Shown here one piece after another: positions 22,940 through 28,632 of a DNA stretch of 28,857 bases (the stretch's first letter is position 1; every line of letters starts with the position of its first letter). The stretch is from a virus. The translations under genes were made by a program, and so were the position numbers. The notes under the pieces were generated by a model, which did no database searches, was not told the origin of the DNA, and saw only the letters and a program-made list of their open reading frames with translations. Where the stretch lies: positions 1-28,857 of the IMG/VR virus record IMGVR_UViG_3300020470_000152. The stretch is one strand, 5' to 3'.

Positions 22940-23028
22940 TTAATTGTGGCACTTATATTTTATTGTTGGACTTGGCTGCTGTTATAGGAATTGCAATTTA
23001 CTGGCTACTTAGTAATAGAGAGGTGTGA
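22936..23028 (+). CDS. Very small membrane peptide
   Basis: 30 residues, MINCGTYILLLDLAAVIGIAIYW, then a short basic tail ending NREV. It is almost all one hydrophobic helix. It starts in the stop codon of the previous gene (ATGA) and ends 1 base before the TTG of the next. The short length leaves doubt, but the tight overlaps favour a real gene. Confidence 0.5.
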   Translation: MINCGTYILLLDLAAVIGIAIYWLLSNREV

Positions 23029-23029
23029 A

Positions 23030-23311
23030 TTGCAAAACATATTTTTATTTGCGTATGGATGCTGTATTTTATTTGGCGTTTATTACGTTGTATCTGGAAT
23101 TTTAATACACAAAGAATCAAAAAGAATAAAAAAACTCAATGAAACGGTCGATAATTTGTTGAACAACAATTACGATTATGATATAATTGATCCAGATGAC
23201 ATGAGATTTGAACACCCAATACCACGAAAAAATAGGAACAATCATGACACAGCATACAATAGACTCGTCTGGAACCCCGAGACAGAATCGTGGACAAAGA
23301 TTAGACATTGA
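23030..23311 (+). CDS. Single-TM protein, unknown (i-spanin-like layout)
   Basis: 93 residues from TTG 23030, selected by AGAGAGGTG 5 bases upstream. It has an N-terminal membrane segment (about 4-23, FLFAYGCCILFGVYYVVSGI), then a helical basic section (ESKRIKKLNETVDNLL), then a polar tail. An N-terminal anchor with a soluble coiled-coil-like domain and a gene nested in its 3' end is how inner-membrane spanin subunits are built. That comparison is weak. No sequence motif confirms it. Confidence 0.6.
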   Translation: MQNIFLFAYGCCILFGVYYVVSGILIHKESKRIKKLNETVDNLLNNNYDYDIIDPDDMRFEHPIPRKNRNNHDTAYNRLVWNPETESWTKIRH

Positions 23312-23582
23312 CGCGGAGGACAAGGCATTAAAAGCAGTTGCTTCAGGTGTCGCCAAATGCGTTTTATATATTTGTTTGACAATTTTTCTTTGTTTTTATG
23401 TTTCATCTTGCAATTTGGATACTGAAACAATTCAACAATGTGAGGCATCTTGTAGCACATCTGGCAACAGAATGAAATCTGTTTCAAATTCTACTTGCGA
23501 GTGTATTTCGCGACTTGAAAATGAATTTGGCGGCTTAGACGATGATATCTGGGTTTTGCCCAGGACTTCCGCGCCGCAATAA
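23244..23582 (+). CDS. Cys-rich single-TM protein, unknown
   Basis: 112 residues; ATG 23244 has AGGA about 8 bases upstream. It overlaps the previous gene by 68 bases in another frame. A polar N-terminus (1-32) precedes a membrane segment, AKCVLYICLTIFLCFYVSSC (about 33-52), and then a Cys-rich region with pairs (QCEASC and CECI) that would be extracytoplasmic and disulfide-bonded. The YVSSC at the segment end resembles a lipobox (V-S-S-C) but lies too far from the N-terminus for a normal lipoprotein signal. Function unknown. Confidence 0.65.
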   Translation: MTQHTIDSSGTPRQNRGQRLDIDAEDKALKAVASGVAKCVLYICLTIFLCFYVSSCNLDTETIQQCEASCSTSGNRMKSVSNSTCECISRLENEFGGLDDDIWVLPRTSAPQ

Positions 23583-23619
23583 AATCATTATAATTTGAAA
23601 ATGGAGCATAAAAAAATAT

Positions 23620-23862
23620 ATGGACAGTCGATGGATCAGGGTCGAGTATGAAAATGTAAACGATGTTCGTTTATCAGACTTTGATAGAAAAGTAATTTTT
23701 GAAAGACACGGAGAAAAACCAGTATGGTTTCATATTTTTTTTTCTTGGAAGCCAAATGAGACAATTGTCTTTGGTGAGAAATCTGTCGAGCGAATAGTGA
23801 AAAAGTATCCAGACTGTCATATATACTATAGGCGCAGAATTAATGAAAAAAGACTTAAATAA
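23620..23862 (+). CDS. Small protein of unknown function
   Basis: 80 residues, ATG 23620; a GGAG lies about 13 bases upstream, rather distant. It is rich in aromatic residues and basic at the end (IYYRRRINEKRLK). A strand-rich core (RWIRVEYENV; WFHIFFSWKP) suggests a small beta domain. The 3' end overlaps the next ATG by 20 bases. The start codon is the main uncertainty. Confidence 0.6.
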   Translation: MDSRWIRVEYENVNDVRLSDFDRKVIFERHGEKPVWFHIFFSWKPNETIVFGEKSVERIVKKYPDCHIYYRRRINEKRLK

Positions 23863-24058
23863 AAGTTTGATACAGTTTTGCAATCTTCAACTTTCTTTAT
23901 TGATTAAAGAAGAGTCACAACTTAGACAATCTGTTTATAATATACAACTCCAGAGAAAATATCTAAAAGATGTGTTGCAGGAGTTAACTGGTGAAAAAAT
24001 TAAGCCATTACCCGGAGAGGAAGAGTTTGATAACCTACTTCGCTTCCCTGATAAATAA
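23843..24058 (+). CDS. Small coiled-coil protein
   Basis: 71 residues, mostly helix (NKSLIQFCNLQLSLLIKEESQLRQSV), with an acidic tail EKIKPLPGEEEFDNLLRF. The helix has hydrophobic residues every 3-4 positions, so it could form a coiled coil. It overlaps the upstream gene and ends shortly before the first TTGAAT/CGTCTA-type promoter. No family is recognised. Confidence 0.6.
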   Translation: MKKDLNKSLIQFCNLQLSLLIKEESQLRQSVYNIQLQRKYLKDVLQELTGEKIKPLPGEEEFDNLLRFPDK

Positions 24059-24094
24059 GTTTGTAACTGTTGTATCAACTTTTTTCAAAAAAAA

Positions 24095-24122
24095 TCGAAT
24101 TTTTGAAGAAGACGCGCGTCTA
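24095..24122 (+). promoter_or_regulatory. Phage-type promoter motif, copy 1 (TCGAAT-N16-CGTCTA)
   Basis: TCGAAT at 24095-24100 and CGTCTA at 24117-24122, 16 bases apart, with A/T-rich bases upstream. It matches the four other copies except for C in place of T in the -35-like box. It would start transcription near 24130, supporting ATG 24192 as the next gene start. Confidence 0.6.
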
Positions 24123-24191
24123 TTACACGTCTCAAATAAAAATGAGACAAAACCTGAACCAAAAATCATTATTTTGAAAAAGGGCGAAAAA

Positions 24192-24449
24192 ATGGAAACT
24201 AATCTTGAATTGGCCAACACTGAAAAGACGTTAACTCCACTTGAAAGTGCGATTGAACGTGCGCTACTGTTTGGGGAAAACATGTATTTCTCAACCATGG
24301 CCTTTAGCACGTCAGAGTCTCTGACTGATCCCGAAAAGGCTCCACCTAATTTGACACCAGAGGCATATACCGCTTTTTGCGAGTACACCGCCCAGTTATT
24401 TGCAACAGCGGCGGCTGCACGTCAGGAATTAAACGGCATTAGCGCGTAA
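24192..24449 (+). CDS. Small helical protein, unknown
   Basis: 85 residues beginning METNLELANTEKTL. A longer frame from GTG 23991 has CAGGAG 7 bases upstream, so it is a real competitor. I prefer 24192 because a promoter of the repeated class lies between the two starts. The protein is largely alpha-helical with Ala/Glu-rich segments (ALLFGENMYFSTMAF; YTAFCEYTAQLFATAAAAR) and a moderately acidic first half. It overlaps the next gene by one base. No function is assigned. Confidence 0.6.
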   Translation: METNLELANTEKTLTPLESAIERALLFGENMYFSTMAFSTSESLTDPEKAPPNLTPEAYTAFCEYTAQLFATAAAARQELNGISA

Positions 24450-24724
24450 TGGGTATTTTTTGGACTGGCAAAAAAGCTCCTAAGCCAGAAGCTAAAAAAT
24501 GCTTGATGGAGCACATCGCAGATAACTGGACCGGTGGTTTCGCTGCTGCCTTTCATCATGATGATGGTGGCGAACACATTATGGCAGTTTTAGAAGTTAA
24601 CGACCCAGACGAAGCACTAAATGAGGAATTGCGTTCTAAATTTGGCGCTAAGTGGATGGGGTGGCGATTGGTAATATTAAAAGTTCCAATTGGCCACGTT
24701 AAAGTATTTTACAACAAAAAATAA
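24449..24724 (+). CDS. Unknown small protein
   Basis: 91 residues; ATG shares its A with the upstream TAA. A basic start (GKKAPKPEAKK) is followed by a beta-rich core (GGEHIMAVLEVNDPDEALN, KWMGWRLVILKVPIGHVKVFYNKK). The paired strands and Trp content suggest a compact domain. No catalytic or metal motif is seen. It is tightly linked to its neighbours in one transcript from the 24095 promoter. Confidence 0.68.
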   Translation: MGIFWTGKKAPKPEAKKCLMEHIADNWTGGFAAAFHHDDGGEHIMAVLEVNDPDEALNEELRSKFGAKWMGWRLVILKVPIGHVKVFYNKK

Positions 24725-24734
24725 AGGGAATAAA

Positions 24735-24959
24735 ATGTATAATTACATGGCGATTGTCGCCAGTTTGTTTTGTATTGGTGCGGTCGATATGATTGATAAT
24801 GGGGTGGCACATGTCATCTTTACAACCGATGGGCCTGAGAGTTATGAGGCCGATATCCCAATTGAATTATTTCCATGCGAAATTTCAGAGGGTGATTTGT
24901 TCTATGCTCAAGTTATAAACGGTGTTACTGAGATAAGGTGTGGACAGCCTGATTTATAA
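24735..24959 (+). CDS. DUF3006-like small protein
   Basis: 74 residues; ATG 24735 with AAAGGGAA 5-12 bases upstream. A longer frame from an upstream in-frame ATG lacks such a site. After a hydrophobic start (YMAIVASLFCIGAV) it reads DMIDNGVAHVIFTTDG, an acidic loop, IPIELFPCEISEGDLFYAQV, and TEIRCG. The D...G.A.V.....L.P....EGD pattern is similar to small DUF3006-type beta domains (pattern only). The second promoter of the repeated class begins just after its stop. Confidence 0.62.
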   Translation: MYNYMAIVASLFCIGAVDMIDNGVAHVIFTTDGPESYEADIPIELFPCEISEGDLFYAQVINGVTEIRCGQPDL

Positions 24960-24972
24960 TTTGAAAAAAATA

Positions 24973-25000
24973 TTGAATATTTTTGAATGCGACTCGTCTA
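24973..25000 (+). promoter_or_regulatory. Phage-type promoter motif, copy 2 (TTGAAT-N16-CGTCTA)
   Basis: TTGAAT at 24973-24978, 16 bases, CGTCTA at 24995-25000, in a 69-base gap. A second TTGAAT at 24983 is only 6 bases from CGTCTA and does not fit the shared spacing. It leads to the gene at 25029. Confidence 0.75.
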
Positions 25001-25028
25001 TGCACTGACAAGTAAAAAGGAGAAACTT

Positions 25029-25163
25029 GTGAATACTCTTATCAAGTACGCATTTTTAGCGTTTGGTGTTTATTTTGTTATTTCTTTTCTTGCCGACAAT
25101 CCGCATGCTTTTCGTGATTTGAAAAGCTGGATTGATGGCGTAATTGCGGGATTGATATCGTGA
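25029..25163 (+). CDS. Small membrane protein
   Basis: 44 residues from GTG 25029, with AAAAGGAG about 6 bases upstream. One membrane segment (about 6-22, KYAFLAFGVYFVISFLA) is followed by a soluble tail with a second, short hydrophobic end (VIAGLIS). It is the first gene after promoter copy 2 and overlaps the next gene by 4 bases. Confidence 0.62.
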   Translation: MNTLIKYAFLAFGVYFVISFLADNPHAFRDLKSWIDGVIAGLIS

Positions 25164-25375
25164 GTGAAGACCCGCTGATTGTGGTTATCGAGCGTTCGCC
25201 GGATGAAACAATATTTGTGCAAGTGTTCGATGATTTTTTATTAAACTGCATTGATGAAAATGGTAACGATGTTGAACTAACTAAAGAAGAAAGAAAGTAT
25301 ATTTTTATAAAATACAAAAATGGCGAGTGTGATGCTCGCTACTCTTGGGGGACTCATGAAAGTAACGCTAAATGA
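25160..25375 (+). CDS. Small acidic protein, unknown
   Basis: 71 residues from GTG 25160, overlapping the upstream stop (GTGA). Strands alternate with acidic turns (LIVVIERSPDETIFVQVFDDFLLNCIDENGNDVEL) and it ends with a more basic stretch. There is no cysteine cluster or membrane span. The C-terminal codons overlap the HNH gene by 20 bases. Function unknown. Confidence 0.58.
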   Translation: MSEDPLIVVIERSPDETIFVQVFDDFLLNCIDENGNDVELTKEERKYIFIKYKNGECDARYSWGTHESNAK

Positions 25376-25946
25376 ACATATTGAAATGGTTGACCAGAAT
25401 TCACAGGCGACCGCAAAAGAGATTGAAAGCCTGTGTGAGCGCATGCGTGGCAGATTTAGGGTGTGCGGCTTTGACAACGTATGGCAGAACTATAAGGCGC
25501 GTGGAAAACACAACGAGACAAAGCGAAAGCAGAGCAGGGCACTTGTTAGGCAATACGTTGATATGATTCTTGAAACTCAGGACTATCGCTGCACCCACTG
25601 GCTGCATGTTGAGGATGATGAGCTAAACGGAGTTTGGAACCGTCCAGGCGGCAACTATTGTAACTGGAAGATTACAAATATTATTTATGAAATTGACCAT
25701 GTTCATCCGACAAATGCAGGTGGTAAGGACTGTCTGACCAATTATCAATTTCTATCATCTAACGCGAATCAATTTGTAAAGTGTTCGCTGACCTACGATG
25801 ATTTGCTGAAGAGGGTTGATTTGTCTGACCGGCTCAAAGAAAGAATTTTGCACGTGCTCGACCAAAGACAAAAACTTTTTGCATCTAAGAGGTGGCAGAT
25901 TTTTATGGATACGCTCAATAAATACGAGGGAACATTTAATGATTAA
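25356..25946 (+). CDS. HNH endonuclease-like protein
   Basis: 196 residues; ATG 25356 has GGGGGA 4 bases upstream. The HNH core is at residues 112-138: EIDHVHP (Asp114-His115), then AGGKDCLTN with Asn129, then SSNANQF with Asn138. This follows the H-N-N layout of the HNH superfamily, which usually binds one metal and nicks DNA. No full CxxC pair is seen around it. The N-terminal third is helical and Lys/Arg-rich (KHNETKRKQSRALVRQY), fitting DNA contact. It could be a free-standing homing-type or host-DNA-degrading nuclease. Confidence 0.82.
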   Translation: MKVTLNEHIEMVDQNSQATAKEIESLCERMRGRFRVCGFDNVWQNYKARGKHNETKRKQSRALVRQYVDMILETQDYRCTHWLHVEDDELNGVWNRPGGNYCNWKITNIIYEIDHVHPTNAGGKDCLTNYQFLSSNANQFVKCSLTYDDLLKRVDLSDRLKERILHVLDQRQKLFASKRWQIFMDTLNKYEGTFND

Positions 25947-26136
25947 AGTTGGTGATTTAGTGAGACTTAACCCGGAACACCACGGGGGCATGGATAATTT
26001 GGTGTTTGTTATCGAGGTCCGTGACAATACGTTGCCACATGAATTGATTGTGCGTATGCAGGGCTATAATGGAGAAATTAGTGTTTATGAAGACGAAGTG
26101 GAGGTTATAAGTGAAGTATTACATAAGCAAGGTTGA
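25939..26136 (+). CDS. KVGDLV-family small SH3/KOW-like protein
   Basis: 65 residues beginning MIKVGDLVRLNPE and ending VEVISEVLHKQG. It shares the K-V-G-D-L-V-R opening and the V-E-V-I-S tail with the array at 27922-28611. The GGAGG encoding the tail is the ribosome site of the next gene (GTG 26111), which starts 26 bases before this gene stops. Its own start overlaps the HNH stop. Function unknown. Confidence 0.75.
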   Translation: MIKVGDLVRLNPEHHGGMDNLVFVIEVRDNTLPHELIVRMQGYNGEISVYEDEVEVISEVLHKQG

Positions 26137-26380
26137 TGTGAGGTATGGTGACCCTGACGCTGGGGAGCCTCGATTTGTTGCGAAAGAGAGGGTACTAACA
26201 AAGCCCAGCAACTACAAGACTGCGAAATATGCTGCTCAAAGGTACGAGAGCATGGGTATTGAAAATGTTTTTGTGAATGAACACAAGGCATCAAAATATA
26301 ATAAGCTGATGAAGGCTCAAAGAAAGAAGGCGAAACCCGTGACACTACAGGACATAGCGGAGGCGATGAATGATTCTTGA
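26111..26380 (+). CDS. Basic helical protein, unknown
   Basis: 89 residues from GTG with GGAGG 6 bases upstream, in the overlap with the KVGDLV gene. Its product begins MKYYISKVDVRYGDPDAGEP. The remainder is Lys/Arg/Ala-rich helix (TAKYAAQRYESMG; YNKLMKAQRKKAKPV) and ends ALQDIAEAMNDS-like. The nucleotide junction matches the KVGDLV array though the protein itself is unrelated, so this junction is a reused cassette boundary. Function unknown. Confidence 0.68.
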   Translation: MKYYISKVDVRYGDPDAGEPRFVAKERVLTKPSNYKTAKYAAQRYESMGIENVFVNEHKASKYNKLMKAQRKKAKPVTLQDIAEAMNDS

Positions 26381-26579
26381 AGAGGGCGATTTGGTCGCGC
26401 TTAAAGAGTTTTATTACCTGTCACCAGAAAAAAGACACAAGTCGTTAGCCATTGTCATTGAAGCTCAGTGGAAACAATGCAGGATTCGCACGATTTACAA
26501 TGGGATGACATGGTGGGTTCAAAACAATGAACTAAAACTTCTTTCTGGTGGTTCAAAGTCGATAAGCAAAAAAGTTTAA
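26370..26579 (+). CDS. Distant KVGDLV-family protein
   Basis: 69 residues starting MILEEGDLVALKEFYY. It keeps the G-D-L-V core but not the first Lys-Val. A variable loop, AIVIEAQWKQCRIRTIYNG, and WWVQNNELKLL follow, matching the barrel pattern of the family. The ATG overlaps the preceding stop and the gene ends just before promoter copy 3. Divergent membership is inferred from the pattern only. Confidence 0.65.
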   Translation: MILEEGDLVALKEFYYLSPEKRHKSLAIVIEAQWKQCRIRTIYNGMTWWVQNNELKLLSGGSKSISKKV

Positions 26580-26585
26580 TTTTTT

Positions 26586-26613
26586 TTGAATAAATCTCAA
26601 GGCTGCACGTCTA
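26586..26613 (+). promoter_or_regulatory. Phage-type promoter motif, copy 3 (TTGAAT-N16-CGTCTA)
   Basis: TTGAAT 26586-26591, 16 bases, CGTCTA 26608-26613, preceded by a T run. It leads to the gene at 26635, whose GGAG lies 10 bases downstream of the -10-like box. Confidence 0.78.
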
Positions 26614-26634
26614 TTGTGCATCGGAGTTAAAAAG

Positions 26635-26931
26635 ATGAAGACTGTAATCGTTTTGGATACTGAAGACACTAAGGGACTCGCGGCAGCAGTTCGCATTGCT
26701 AAACATCTTGAGCGCGAATACCTTAGCGACTTGATGCCAAATCAATACACCACTAAATATAGCAGTCACGATTTATCATTTAGTAGAATTCCGTTTATCA
26801 AAGTGCTGCGTGCTTTTGCAAAACAGATTCGCGACGATGTTGAAAGCGGAGACTTAAAGCTGGAAGACGTTGGTGGGCTTCGATATACAAAACAATTTAC
26901 CGATAGAGTGTGGAAAGATGAAAAATTCTAA
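26635..26931 (+). CDS. Unknown 98-residue protein
   Basis: ATG 26635 has GGAG about 8 bases upstream and lies directly behind promoter copy 3. The protein opens with MKTVIVLDTEDTKGLAAAVR, a strand-helix start that could suggest a small alpha/beta fold, and ends in a helical basic part (AFAKQIRDDVESGD; LRYTKQFTDRVWKDEKF). No catalytic signature is visible. It overlaps the next gene by 14 bases. Confidence 0.68.
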   Translation: MKTVIVLDTEDTKGLAAAVRIAKHLEREYLSDLMPNQYTTKYSSHDLSFSRIPFIKVLRAFAKQIRDDVESGDLKLEDVGGLRYTKQFTDRVWKDEKF

Positions 26932-27052
26932 AAAGAAAGTATCGCAACCCTCTGTGGTACATGTCGCCGCTTTTCTGCGCTCCGGTGCAGGCAAGCACAA
27001 AAGCAAAAAGATTTATAGCCGCAAGGCAAAACATAAAGGAAGGGCACAATGA
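26918..27052 (+). CDS. Short, very basic protein
   Basis: 44 residues, about one third Lys/Arg (KNSKKKVSQPS; KHKSKKIYSRKAKHKGRAQ), beginning inside the preceding gene with GTGGAAAG upstream. High positive charge suggests nucleic-acid or ribosome binding. A hydrophobic patch (VVHVAAFLRSG) sits in the middle. It overlaps the next ATG by 4 bases. Small size leaves some doubt. Confidence 0.55.
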   Translation: MKNSKKKVSQPSVVHVAAFLRSGAGKHKSKKIYSRKAKHKGRAQ

Positions 27053-27129
27053 TTGTTGCAATTGTAATTTATAGTTTGGTTTTCTCATTCGCTTATTCGC
27101 ATGCTCTTGATATGCACTTGGGTAATTAA
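27049..27129 (+). CDS. Very small membrane peptide
   Basis: 26 residues, MIVAIVIYSLVFSFAYSHALD then MHLGN, essentially one hydrophobic helix. GGAAGG lies 5-10 bases upstream. The stop overlaps the ATG of the next gene by one base, a placement typical of coupled genes. It is too short to name. Confidence 0.5.
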   Translation: MIVAIVIYSLVFSFAYSHALDMHLGN

Positions 27130-27335
27130 TGAAAGTTGGTGATTTGGTGCGCGTTGGCCCACCTTTGAGGCTTCAAAACAAAATTGGACTTATCGTCGGT
27201 CGTGATAGCAAATCAGACACGATGCAAATGGGACGCGACGGTGATTTTTTTTATACGATGTATTATAAAGTTGTCATTGATGGTCACGTTTATAGAATTG
27301 AAAAAAGTAATTTGGAGAAAATAAATAATGGATGA
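27129..27335 (+). CDS. KVGDLV-family small SH3/KOW-like protein
   Basis: 68 residues beginning MKVGDLVRVGPPLRLQNKIG and continuing LIVGRDSK...YYKVVIDGHVYRIEKSNLEKI. It has the full family core: K-V-G-D-L-V-R, a variable loop, G-L-I-V, a long loop and a final strand. The usual V-I-S tail is replaced by EKINNG. It is coupled to the preceding peptide by a one-base overlap. Confidence 0.75.
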   Translation: MKVGDLVRVGPPLRLQNKIGLIVGRDSKSDTMQMGRDGDFFYTMYYKVVIDGHVYRIEKSNLEKINNG

Positions 27336-27501
27336 TTACGAGGCAGTTGGAATTGCAGAAGGGTTTGTCGATTGCGATGATGAAGAGAGAATCATCGAGG
27401 CATGGCAGCATCTAATCGACACCGGCTTGGCCTGGACGCTGCAAGGTGCGTTTGGTCGGATGGCGAAATCCCTGATTGATGCTGGTGTTTGCACGCCTTG
27501 A
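27328..27501 (+). CDS. Small acidic protein, unknown
   Basis: 57 residues: MDDYEAVGIAEGFVDCDDEER, then helical IIEAWQHLIDTGLAWTLQG and RMAKSLIDAGVC. It is helical and acidic, with two Cys. GGAG in the preceding gene lies about 9 bases upstream of the ATG. Its stop falls at the start of the 32-base repeated promoter cassette, so the end of this gene borders promoter copy 4. Confidence 0.6.
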   Translation: MDDYEAVGIAEGFVDCDDEERIIEAWQHLIDTGLAWTLQGAFGRMAKSLIDAGVCTP

Positions 27502-27529
27502 AAAATAATTTAATTTTTTTTGAATATTC
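27498..27529 (+). repeat. 32-base promoter cassette, copy A
   Basis: This block and the one at 28601-28632 are 31/32 identical. Both run from the last codons of the upstream gene through an AT-rich stretch (AATAATTTAATTTT) to TTGAATATTC, the -35-like box. The single difference is an A instead of T at 28621. Confidence 0.85.
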
Positions 27530-27547
27530 GCGGAACTCCTGCGTCTA
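27520..27547 (+). promoter_or_regulatory. Phage-type promoter motif, copy 4 (TTGAAT-N16-CGTCTA)
   Basis: TTGAAT 27520-27525, 16 bases, CGTCTA 27542-27547, followed by ACG. It drives the gene at 27575, whose AAAGGAG is 7-13 bases upstream of its ATG. Confidence 0.8.
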
Positions 27548-27574
27548 ACGGGTGTCTAAACAAAGGAGACACAC

Positions 27575-27922
27575 ATGGGTTATCGTTCAGAAGTTGTCCT
27601 CGTCATTGGTAAAGAAGTTATGCCTCAGTTTATGGTCACCATGGCTAAGTCGCCAGAGGCTCGTAAACTTTGCTGGGGCGACCACGACCGCATGATTAAG
27701 GATTATGATGGCGAGGGAAATTTTCTTTTTGCATGGGGTGGCATCAAGTGGTACAACACCTATGAGTGCATTGGTGCCATCGAGGACTTTATGGACTGGT
27801 GCGAGGGCGAGGGCAAGGAAGAGGAATTCCGCTTTATTCGCATAGGCGAAGACGCAGACGATAACATCGAGCGTGGCTGGCTAACCCATGACGTTCACAT
27901 CACACGAGAGGTCAGCTACTAA
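27575..27922 (+). CDS. Unknown 115-residue protein
   Basis: Strong AAAGGAG and promoter copy 4 precede the ATG. The protein opens MGYRSEVVLVIGKEVM; a central WGGIKWYNTYECIGAIEDFMDW and a late FRFIRIGEDADDN read as strands and helices of a compact alpha/beta domain. It is Trp-rich and acidic at the end. I recall similar small proteins in phages but cannot name a function. Its stop overlaps the first gene of the KVGDLV array by one base, making it the head of that operon. Confidence 0.8.
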   Translation: MGYRSEVVLVIGKEVMPQFMVTMAKSPEARKLCWGDHDRMIKDYDGEGNFLFAWGGIKWYNTYECIGAIEDFMDWCEGEGKEEEFRFIRIGEDADDNIERGWLTHDVHITREVSY

Positions 27923-28116
27923 TGAAAGTCGGTGACTTGGTGAAGTTTGAAACTGAATCGTGGGTGATGCGCCGCGACTATGCAAACCCTGGCGTGGTTT
28001 TGGAAGTCAGGATGGCCCGGCACAATAAATCGCGGCGTATGCGGGTGATGTGGTCTGATGGAAGCATCACCTTAGAGCACAGTTGTTATCTGGAGGTTGT
28101 CAGTGAAAGTCGGTGA
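27922..28116 (+). CDS. KVGDLV array, member 1
   Basis: 64 residues from ATG, MKVGDLVKFETESWVM...GVVLEVR...RRMRVMWSDGSITLE, ending LEVVSESR. It is a probable five-stranded SH3/KOW-like barrel (inference). Its GGAGG (28092-28096), which encodes part of the LEV tail, is the ribosome site of member 2. The last 14 bases overlap member 2, in another frame. Confidence 0.82.
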   Translation: MKVGDLVKFETESWVMRRDYANPGVVLEVRMARHNKSRRMRVMWSDGSITLEHSCYLEVVSESR

Positions 28117-28258
28117 TTTGGTACGCTTTCGTGGTCATATTGGCATCATCATTGAGAGCACAGCGTGGGCCACACTCGTTTGCTGGAACAGTGGCGAAGT
28201 CGAGGACGTGGATAATTACGCACATTTGAATTTGGAGGTTATCAGTGCAAGTCGGTGA
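28103..28258 (+). CDS. KVGDLV array, member 2
   Basis: 51 residues from GTG 28103: MKVGDLVRFRGHIGIIIEST, then ATLVCWNSGEVEDVDN, ending LEVISASR. It is the shortest member, with a trimmed loop between strands. GGAGG at 28092-28096 gives 6 bases to the GTG. It overlaps member 1 by 14 bases (28103-28116) and member 3 by 14 bases (28245-28258). Confidence 0.78.
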   Translation: MKVGDLVRFRGHIGIIIESTAWATLVCWNSGEVEDVDNYAHLNLEVISASR

Positions 28259-28436
28259 TTTGGTTAGAGTAACAAGCGTGGACGGTTGGCCCGTGGGCAT
28301 GATTTTGCAGATTCGCGACCACACGTGCGGGTATCGCATCAAACATTATTCGGTGAAACTATTTGATTCACGGTGGCAACCTAAACCACATGATTTTCTA
28401 CAGCATCAAATGGAGGTAATTAGTGAAAGTCGGTGA
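28245..28436 (+). CDS. KVGDLV array, member 3
   Basis: 63 residues from GTG 28245: MQVGDLVRVTSVDGWPVG, then MILQIRDHTCGYRIKHYSVKLFDS, ending MEVISESR. GGAGG at 28234-28238 gives 6 bases spacing. The family core is intact with Gln in place of the second-residue Lys. The overlap with member 4 is 14 bases (28423-28436). Confidence 0.82.
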   Translation: MQVGDLVRVTSVDGWPVGMILQIRDHTCGYRIKHYSVKLFDSRWQPKPHDFLQHQMEVISESR

Positions 28437-28611
28437 CCTCGTTTATGCAAAGCAGGATTTGAGAAACGGTTTTCAATGCATCGGACTTATTCTGGAGCGT
28501 AGGGGTGCCACCCATGAACGCTTGGCAGAGTACAAAATTTTATGGAACTCTGAGAGCAACCCTATCGGCTGGTGGAGGATTAGCCAGCTACAACCTGCCA
28601 TTGAAAAATAA
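28423..28611 (+). CDS. KVGDLV array, member 4 (last)
   Basis: 62 residues from GTG 28423: MKVGDLVYAKQDLRNGFQCIG, LILERRG, then AEYKILWNSES, ending LQPAIEK. The tail lacks the E-V-I-S motif, as expected if that motif exists only to carry the ribosome site of a following array gene. GGAGG at 28412-28416 gives 6 bases spacing. The stop lies within the repeated promoter cassette. Confidence 0.82.
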   Translation: MKVGDLVYAKQDLRNGFQCIGLILERRGATHERLAEYKILWNSESNPIGWWRISQLQPAIEK

Positions 28612-28632
28612 TTTAATTTTATTTGAATATTC
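28601..28632 (+). repeat. 32-base promoter cassette, copy B
   Basis: Matches 27498-27529 with a single substitution. It starts three codons before the stop of the last array gene and ends just after the -35-like box of promoter copy 5. A recent duplication or strong selection on this stretch would explain it. Confidence 0.85.

Noticed and set aside
24983-24988. Second TTGAAT in the 24973 promoter
   Set aside because: It is only 6 bases from CGTCTA, whereas all other copies use 16; the one at 24973 fits.
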